A stretch of 11,656 nt of DNA from Acetobacteraceae bacterium. Lineage in GTDB: Bacteria > Pseudomonadota > Alphaproteobacteria > Acetobacterales > Acetobacteraceae. Positions 7,379 to 11,656 of the stretch are shown here, piece after piece (within the stretch, counting starts at the first letter, position 1; every line of letters starts with the position of its first letter). The notes beneath the pieces were generated by a model that saw nothing but the letters and a program-made list of their open reading frames with translations, was not told the origin of the DNA and searched no databases. The stretch is taken from NCBI GenBank assembly GCA_027311485.1, contig DAICYU010000074.1, positions 1 to 11,656 of the forward strand, read 5' to 3'. Position numbers and translations under genes: made by a program.

Positions 7379-8269
7379 TCATGCGATCGACAGATGGCTT
7401 GCTGCGGCAGAACGACCCGGGTCTCTTGAAAATCGTTCGATAATGTCGGCGGCGGCGACTCCGGCGGTGCGAAGCGCCCGCAGCGTCGCCGCCCCGTCGC
7501 GCTTGGCCAGCCGGCGCCCGGAGGCATCGGTCAGCAGGTGATGGTGCGCGTAGGCTGGCTCGGGCCAGCCCATCAGCACCTGCAACAGCCGGTGCAGATC
7601 GGTTGCCGGCTTCAGATCGGCGCCTCGCGTGACCAGCGCGACCCCCTGGAGGGCATCGTCGTGCGTGACGCACAGATGATAGCTTGCCGGCACGTCCTTG
7701 CGGCCCAGTACAACGTCGCCGAACCGCTCGGGATGGCACGGGATGCGGCCCTCATGTTCCTCGTGGAACGACAGGCCAGGACGAAGCGCGGCCTGCATGT
7801 CCAGCCGCAGGGCGAAGCGTTCGCCGGCGGCAATTCGCTCCGCCCGCTGCGCCGGCGACAGGCGGCGGCAGGTGCCGGCGTACAGCGGTGCGCCATCCGG
7901 CCCATGCGGCGCCGAAGCGGCGGTGGCCACCTCACGCTGGATGTCAGCCCGGGTGCAGAAGCACGGGTACAGCAATCCTTGCTGTTGCAGCGTGTCCAAC
8001 GCCGCCTGGTACTCGTCCAGGTGCCGGGACTGCACCCGCACCGGCCCGTCCCAGTCGATACCCAGCCAGGCCAGATCTTCCTCGATCGCGGCCGCGTAGT
8101 CCGGTCGGCAGCGTTGCGGATCGATATCCTCCAGCCGCAACAGGAATCGCCCGCCAACCGTTCGCGCCCCGAACGTTCGTGCCCGGATCCAGGCATTCCA
8201 GGCAGAGAAGGCATGCCCGAGGTGCAGATATCCGGTGGGGCTCGGGGCAAAGCGGGTGACGGCGGTCAT
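7379..8269 (-). CDS. gluQ: Glutamyl-Q tRNA(Asp) synthetase
   Basis: A truncated GluRS paralogue that activates glutamate and attaches it to the queuosine base at position 34 of tRNA(Asp), without an anticodon-binding domain. The 296-residue length fits this family, not full GluRS (about 470). Visible features are the class I motif HLGH (residues 16-19, after FAPSPTGYL), RLEDIDP (45-51), and the zinc-site residues Cys103, Cys105, Tyr130 and Cys134. Downstream are SYHL..VTHDD (196-205), TRGADL (214-219) and the KMSKS-equivalent RRLAKRDG (252-259). The start ATG 8269-8267 gives MTAVTRFAPSPTG; the Shine-Dalgarno is weak. It lies 85 bases downstream of the DUF6635-like gene on the same strand, with a dyad in the gap, and may have its own promoter there. 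Confidence 0.95.
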   Translation of the reverse strand: MTAVTRFAPSPTGYLHLGHAFSAWNAWIRARTFGARTVGGRFLLRLEDIDPQRCRPDYAAAIEEDLAWLGIDWDGPVRVQSRHLDEYQAALDTLQQQGLLYPCFCTRADIQREVATAASAPHGPDGAPLYAGTCRRLSPAQRAERIAAGERFALRLDMQAALRPGLSFHEEHEGRIPCHPERFGDVVLGRKDVPASYHLCVTHDDALQGVALVTRGADLKPATDLHRLLQVLMGWPEPAYAHHHLLTDASGRRLAKRDGAATLRALRTAGVAAADIIERFSRDPGRSAAASHLSIA

Positions 8270-8316
8270 GGCTGCATTCTACCGCGGCCCGCGTATCCCC
8301 GCGAGGCGCTGCCCAG

Positions 8317-8334
8317 GCGGTGCAGATGCACCGC
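8317..8334. repeat. Perfect 8-base dyad upstream of gluQ
   Basis: GCGGTGCA, a two-base spacer and TGCACCGC form a perfect inverted repeat in the 85-base gap between the DUF6635-like stop and the gluQ start. TGCACC occurs again at 8344-8349. It could be an operator for a dimeric regulator of gluQ, or a hairpin terminating the upstream transcript; no T-run follows it on the minus strand. Confidence 0.45.
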
Positions 8335-8354
8335 ATCATGCAATGCACCCGCGC

Positions 8355-9347
8355 TCAGCGCGCCACGAACCGCAGCACGGCACCGGTGACGTCGAACAGG
8401 TCGAGCAGCCTGGCCACGTAGTGGTCATGCACCACGAAGCCCTGGGCAGCTGGGTCGAACATCTGCCGCTCCAGCGCGTCCAGCATATGATGCAGGCGGC
8501 GTTCGTGCAGGCCCAACTTTCGCTGCACAGGGTCGGCGATAACGCCGGCGAAGGCGGCCGCGACGGTGGAAGCGGCCAGTAATCCGCCGGTCAGCCCGGC
8601 GACGAGCACGGCCGACGGCGCGACCGGGAACATCGCATACCAGACCGACCCCAGCGCCCCGCCCATTGGGAACGACATGACCGCGGCCCGCTGCGCGATC
8701 GCCGCAGCCAGGGTAGGACCAAGCGAAATAGCACCGGGCGTGAGTTTGCGGAGCGTCATGGCACCGGCGCTCAGGCTGAGCAGCGCCGTGGTGATCTCCG
8801 TCGCCGCGGCGCGGGTGCGGGTGTATTCGGACATGGCGGCTTCAAGCCGGCGGCGCAAGGCGGGGTCATCGCCGCGTTGGCCGATCGCTTCCAGGGCCGG
8901 CGTCACGGCCTCGGCAACACGCGGGTCCGACAGGATCGTCTCGGCCAGGGCGTCGCGCGTCGTGGCCCGGGCCTCGACCTGATACGGCAGTTCCAGAAGG
9001 TCGGCGTGCAGGCGCCAGCTCAGTTCCTTGCCGACCGCGGTGTGCACGATCAGGCGTTTGCTGCCCAGGCTGCTGGCTAAGCGCGGGAGGCCCAGCTTGC
9101 GCGCCGTGCGTGATGCGACCAGCAGGCCGACCTGAGGCCCGGCCATTGTCAGATTCAGCGGTGCGCGGGCGATATCCCAGCCCACGGCGGCGCGGTGCAA
9201 CGCCAGCGAGCCGCGGAAGGAAAAATTCCGATCCACGAACGGCTTCACCCGCAGATGCCGGTCGTTGAAATACCGGCGAATGCCGTCATCGACGATCTGC
9301 CGAGCAAGCGTCGGGTTGGCATCGGCGGCGGGAAGCAGGTCGGTCAT
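8355..9347 (-). CDS. DUF6635-like protein of unknown function
   Basis: I recognise this as resembling DUF6635 proteins but know no assigned function. With ATG 9347-9345 the product has 330 residues. An N-terminal region carries RRYFNDRHLRVKPFVDRNFS (residues 24-43), RGSLALHRAAVGWDIARAPLN (45-65) and a small basic stretch. A charged, probably helical middle (130-185) precedes two long hydrophobic segments, about 181-240 and 242-272, rich in Ala and Gly and likely membrane-inserted, and then an amphipathic C-terminal tail (LHERRLHHMLDALERQMFD). There is no signal peptide. The frame opens from TTG 9383, but those 12 extra residues look non-conserved; neither start has a good Shine-Dalgarno. It is divergent from motB with gluQ downstream, which gives no firm clue to role. 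Confidence 0.75.
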   Translation of the reverse strand: MTDLLPAADANPTLARQIVDDGIRRYFNDRHLRVKPFVDRNFSFRGSLALHRAAVGWDIARAPLNLTMAGPQVGLLVASRTARKLGLPRLASSLGSKRLIVHTAVGKELSWRLHADLLELPYQVEARATTRDALAETILSDPRVAEAVTPALEAIGQRGDDPALRRRLEAAMSEYTRTRAAATEITTALLSLSAGAMTLRKLTPGAISLGPTLAAAIAQRAAVMSFPMGGALGSVWYAMFPVAPSAVLVAGLTGGLLAASTVAAAFAGVIADPVQRKLGLHERRLHHMLDALERQMFDPAAQGFVVHDHYVARLLDLFDVTGAVLRFVAR

Positions 9348-9435
9348 GATCGCGGAGGTTGTCGGTCGATGACGCGCCGGCAAGGCAGTATCGGCGATCG
9401 TGATAGCCAGCAGCTGCGATTTTCCTGCCCCTGTT

Positions 9436-9440
9436 AGGAG
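9436..9440 (+). promoter_or_regulatory. Shine-Dalgarno for the short leader ORF before motB
   Basis: AGGAG with seven bases before ATG 9448, the spacing expected for a working site, even though the ORF behind it is only 27 codons. Confidence 0.4.
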
Positions 9441-9447
9441 ATCGTTA

Positions 9448-9531
9448 ATGGATGTGGGTCATGCTGCCGCCATCGGAGGACAGATATGGCGGGCAAAGGC
9501 GGCAGGAAGGGATCCCAGCCGACGATCGTGA
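9448..9531 (+). CDS. Possible 27-residue leader ORF overlapping motB
   Basis: ATG 9448 opens a 27-codon frame (MDVGHAAAIGGQIWRAK...) ending at TGA 9529-9531, in a different frame from motB and overlapping its first 15 codons. Its Gly-Gly codons are formed by the motB Shine-Dalgarno itself. It matches no family I know. The case rests only on its good Shine-Dalgarno; it may be a leader that exposes or occludes the motB start, or simply chance. Confidence 0.25.
   Translation: MDVGHAAAIGGQIWRAKAAGRDPSRRS
9475..9480 (+). promoter_or_regulatory. motB: Strong ribosome-binding site for motB
   Basis: GGAGGA with five bases before ATG 9486 is close to the ideal Shine-Dalgarno. It fixes the motB start upstream of the in-frame stop, which shows that translation is directed into the interrupted frame. 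Confidence 0.8.
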
Positions 9532-10613
9532 TCAAGAAGAACGAGATCGTCTAAGGTGGCCATCATGGCGGTGCCTGGAAGGTCGCGTACGCCGATTTCG
9601 TCACGGCGATGATGGCATTCTTCCTGCTGATGTGGCTGCTGAACGCCACGACCGAGGATCAGCGCAAGGGCCTGGCAGACTATTTCAGCCCAAACAACCT
9701 GATGTCACATTCCTCGTCAGGAACCGGCCAGCCGTTCGGCGGCCATACCGCGTTCGACGAAGGCGCGATGGTGTCGGACCGTGGTCAGGTCCAGGTCACT
9801 GAAGGCAAAAAGCCTGTGATGGAGCAGACGGAGGATGGTGAGGACCCGGTCCATACCGAGTATCACCATGCCCGCACAGGCGATGGCGTCGGCATCGGAC
9901 CGGTGGCCGACGACCAGGGTGCGGATGACGATCAGGACATCACGTCGAAGGGGCAAAAGGGCGATCGTGCCCCGCCCGGTCCGGGTGGGCCCGCCAACGC
10001 CAGGGGAAAGAACCCGGCCGATCGGACATCGACGACCGTCGCCGGCCAGCCAGGGGCTGGTAGCGCTGCTGCGCAAACCGGGGTTGGCATTGCCGCAGCG
10101 GAACAGGCAGCACAGGAAAAAGCCGCCTTCGAAAAGGCCGCGGACCAGATCAGGCAGGCGGTACGTGCCGATCCGGCCCTGGTGGATCTGGCGAAGCAGC
10201 TCGCGATCGACATGACACCGGACGGCTTGCGCATCCAGATCCTGGATGAAGTCAAGTTGCCGATGTTCGCCACCGGTTCGGCCACCCCGAACGACCGCGC
10301 CAGATTGCTGGTGCAGAAGGTGGTGCCGGTGCTGAACAAACTGAGCGAGCCAATCTCGGTGGCCGGCTATACCGACGCGGCCCCCTTCCCCGGACGGGAT
10401 CGCACCAACTGGGAGCTATCGGCGGAGCGAGCCAACGCGACCCGACGGCTGCTGGTGGAGGGCGGCCTGGCGGAGTCGCGCATCCAGTCGGTGACCGGCC
10501 ATGCCGATCGGGACCCGCTGTTGCCGGCCGAACCGTTCGCCGCAGCCAACCGGCGAATCGCCATTCTGGTGCTGCGACAGGCGCCTGTGCCAGCGGCGCC
10601 GGCAAAACCATGA
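9486..10613 (+). pseudogene. motB: motB, flagellar stator protein, interrupted by an in-frame TAA
   Basis: MotB pairs with MotA to form the ion-driven flagellar stator and anchors it to peptidoglycan. From ATG 9486 the reading gives 22 residues typical of the MotB N-terminus (MAGKGGRKGSQPTIVIKKNE...), then TAA at 9552-9554. It continues in the same frame with GGHHGGAWKVAYADFVTAMM, the transmembrane helix (about 38-57, channel Asp37), a long Gly/Pro/Asp-rich linker (about 60-205) and an OmpA-like peptidoglycan-binding domain (about 250-365; GYTDAAP, TNWELSAERA, NRRIAIL). The total is 375 codon positions with one internal stop. An expected GAA (Glu) changed to TAA would explain it. The next in-frame ATG, 9609, lies after Asp37 and lacks a Shine-Dalgarno. 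motA starts 10 bases downstream. The cause may be a true null allele, a base-calling error or suppression. Confidence 0.85.
10578..10592. repeat. 15-base repeat, copy 1 (motB 3' end)
   Basis: CAGGCGCCTGTGCCA, identical to 11598-11612, containing the palindrome CAGGCGCCTG. Both copies encode QAPVP in their respective frames. It may be coincidence in GC-rich, Ala/Pro-rich coding sequence. Confidence 0.6.
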
Positions 10614-10623
10614 AGCGCGTATC

Positions 10624-11487
10624 ATGCTGACGATCGGCGGACTGGTTTTTCTGTTCGTTTGCGTGTTCGGCAGCTACCTGGCCTCGGGCGGCAGCATGGC
10701 GCCGCTGATCGAGGCGCTGCCGTTTGAGATGTGGACGATCGGCGGCGCGGCCGTCGGCACATTTGTGATGTCGAACAGCATGCACGATGTGAAGCACACG
10801 CTGGGCGGCTTCGGCAAAGTGCTGAAGGGCGCGGCGTTCAAGAAATCCGATTACATCGAGTTGCTCAGCCTGCTGTTCGCGCTCGTGCGGCTGGCCAGCT
10901 CAAAAGGTGCCATGGCGCTGGAGCCGCATATCGAAAAGCCCGAGGACAGCGCGATCTTCCAGAAATTCAGCACGATCCTGCGGAATCACCATGCCACCGT
11001 GTTGATCTGCGATTACCTGCGCATGGTCGGCATGAACGCGGATGACCCGAACCAGATCGAGGACGTCATGGCGCGGGAGCTGAAAAAGACGCTGCAGGAG
11101 GAATTGCATCCGTCGCACGCCCTGCAAACGATGTCCGACGGGCTTCCGGCACTGGGCATCGTCGCGGCCGTGCTGGGCGTGATCAAGACCATGTCGCACA
11201 TTGACCAGCCGCCCGCGGTGCTGGGGGCGATGATCGGCGGCGCCCTGACAGGGACGTTCCTGGGCGTGCTGCTGGCCTACGGCATGGTTGGGCCATTCGC
11301 ATCGCGGATGAAAGGCGTCGTCGACGAAGAGTCGAAATACCTGGAGGTGATCCGCGCGGTGCTGGTGACGCATCTACACGGCAATGCGCCGCAGGTCAGT
11401 GTGGAAACGGGCCGCAAGATGGTGCCAACCGAGCATATGCCGACGTTCCAGGAATTGGAGGAGGCGGTGCAGTCTGTGAAGATATGA
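10624..11487 (+). CDS. motA: MotA, flagellar stator ion-channel subunit
   Basis: Inner-membrane stator subunit that, five per two MotB, converts ion flow into torque on FliG. The 287-residue product is full length. It has N-terminal spans (about 3-22 and 36-52), the long cytoplasmic loop with conserved charged stretch KGAMALEPHIEKPEDSAIF (94-112, Glu100 in the FliG-contacting position), and two C-terminal spans (about 172-192 and 200-224). Pro175 in DGLPALGIVAAVLGVI and Pro224 in YGMVGPFA match the two functional prolines of E. coli MotA. The C-terminal tail is acidic. ATG 10624 lies 10 bases after the motB stop; the Shine-Dalgarno is weak, so coupling to motB translation is likely. If motB translation really ends at codon 23, motA expression could also fall through polarity. 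Confidence 0.95.
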   Translation: MLTIGGLVFLFVCVFGSYLASGGSMAPLIEALPFEMWTIGGAAVGTFVMSNSMHDVKHTLGGFGKVLKGAAFKKSDYIELLSLLFALVRLASSKGAMALEPHIEKPEDSAIFQKFSTILRNHHATVLICDYLRMVGMNADDPNQIEDVMARELKKTLQEELHPSHALQTMSDGLPALGIVAAVLGVIKTMSHIDQPPAVLGAMIGGALTGTFLGVLLAYGMVGPFASRMKGVVDEESKYLEVIRAVLVTHLHGNAPQVSVETGRKMVPTEHMPTFQELEEAVQSVKI

Positions 11488-11528
11488 CGGCAGTCGGGGC
11501 CGCGCTTGCTTTTCCCCGGCCGTCCGAT

Positions 11529-11532
11529 AAGG
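11529..11532 (+). promoter_or_regulatory. Shine-Dalgarno for the gene after motA
   Basis: AAGG with eight bases before ATG 11541. It supports this start over the in-frame ATG at 11484 that overlaps the motA stop. Confidence 0.4.
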
Positions 11533-11540
11533 TCCGGGTC

Positions 11541-11656
11541 ATGGTGCGGCGCGGTATGGCGTTGATGGGACTAATCCTGCCGGGCACCGCCCTGGCGCAG
11601 GCGCCTGTGCCAATGCACGCAACATACGAAACATATGCCGCCGGGCTTCATGTGGT
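11541..11656 (+). CDS. Exported DUF3108-like protein, N-terminal part (runs off right edge)
   Basis: The 38 complete codons visible begin MVRRGMALMGLILPGTALAQ, a short Sec signal peptide with arginines, a hydrophobic core and an Ala-X-Ala-type cleavage site (ALA then QA). The mature start HATYETYAAGLHV resembles the first strand of DUF3108 proteins, periplasmic proteins of unknown function. An in-frame ATG at 11484 overlaps the motA stop (ATGA) and would add 19 residues before the signal peptide. The 11541 start is preferred because it gives a normal signal peptide and has an AAGG in place. It follows motA by 53 bases and may be in the same transcript. Confidence 0.65.
   Translation, partial: MVRRGMALMGLILPGTALAQAPVPMHATYETYAAGLHV
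11598..11612. repeat. 15-base repeat, copy 2 (signal peptide region after motA)
   Basis: Exact second copy of 10578-10592, 1020 bases downstream, so the two copies bracket motA. It lies at the signal-peptide cleavage region and encodes QAPVP. Confidence 0.6.

Noticed and set aside
6762..7739. Minus-strand frame spanning the DUF1345 and gluQ ends
   Set aside because: Crosses two well-supported genes in wrong frames and has no family resemblance.
9384..9447. Sigma-28 or sigma-54 flagellar promoter before motB
   Set aside because: A GCCGATA string exists on the minus strand, but no correctly spaced partner element was found on either strand.
9540..9560. Frameshift as the explanation of the motB interruption
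   Set aside because: Recognisable MotB sequence before and after the stop is in the same frame, so a base substitution, not an insertion or deletion, is required.
9452..9802. GTG-initiated 116-residue plus-strand frame over the motB start
   Set aside because: Its translation is a shifted reading of motB and lacks MotB motifs; the motB frame is recognisable on both sides of the TAA.
11488..11525. Intrinsic terminator after motA
   Set aside because: Only a 5-base CGGGG/CCCCG pairing with a long loop and no T-run after it.
1..11656. CRISPR array, mobile element, tRNA/rRNA gene, defence or toxin-antitoxin system
   Set aside because: No regularly spaced repeats, transposase or integrase motifs, tRNA-like cloverleaf or toxin-antitoxin-type gene pair were seen; composition is uniform across the window.

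Overview
The window is GC-rich, densely coded chromosomal DNA from an alphaproteobacterium. The best guess is Acetobacteraceae or a close relative. This rests on an ATP12-type F1-ATPase chaperone, an S4-RluA pseudouridine synthase in the same operon, a GluQ synthetase, and a motB-motA pair followed by a DUF3108-type exported protein. The placement is from family resemblance only. No tRNA, rRNA, CRISPR array, transposase, integrase or phage gene was seen. It reads as ordinary core or near-core chromosome, not an island.

Layout. (1) Positions 1-4435, minus strand: a tight operon transcribed right to left, rluC-like pseudouridine synthase -> large AsmA-family envelope protein -> ATP12 chaperone -> acylphosphatase, which runs off the left edge. 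Two junctions are 4-base stop/start overlaps and one is a 10-base gap, so the genes are probably co-transcribed and partly translationally coupled. (2) Positions 4588-7340, plus strand: nucleoside hydrolase, M20 metallopeptidase and a DUF1345 membrane protein, divergent from the first operon across a 152-base gap. (3) Positions 7379-9347, minus strand: a DUF6635-like hydrophobic protein followed by gluQ (glutamyl-Q tRNA(Asp) synthetase). (4) Positions 9448-11656, plus strand: flagellar stator genes motB and motA, then the start of a small exported DUF3108-like protein.

The most striking observation is in motB. The gene has an excellent ribosome-binding site and start at 9486, and its product is recognisable end to end. 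However, codon 23 is TAA (9552-9554), just before the conserved segment that leads into the transmembrane helix and its ion-channel aspartate. Both sides are in the same frame, so a single G-to-T change in an expected GAA codon explains it. Either the strain carries a nonsense allele that should abolish flagellar rotation, or the base is a sequencing error, or the codon is suppressed. The next in-frame ATG (9609) lies after the essential aspartate, so re-initiation would not restore a working stator. motA downstream is intact.

Smaller points of interest are: a 27-codon leader-like ORF with a good Shine-Dalgarno overlapping the motB start; a hairpin built on the stop codon of the nucleoside hydrolase; a near-perfect 18-base dyad between the DUF6635 gene and gluQ; six-residue (18-base) tandem repeats and a lone pair of cysteines in the AsmA protein; and TTG starts for both ATP12 and acylphosphatase. 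I did not find convincing evidence of a previously undescribed multi-gene system here.
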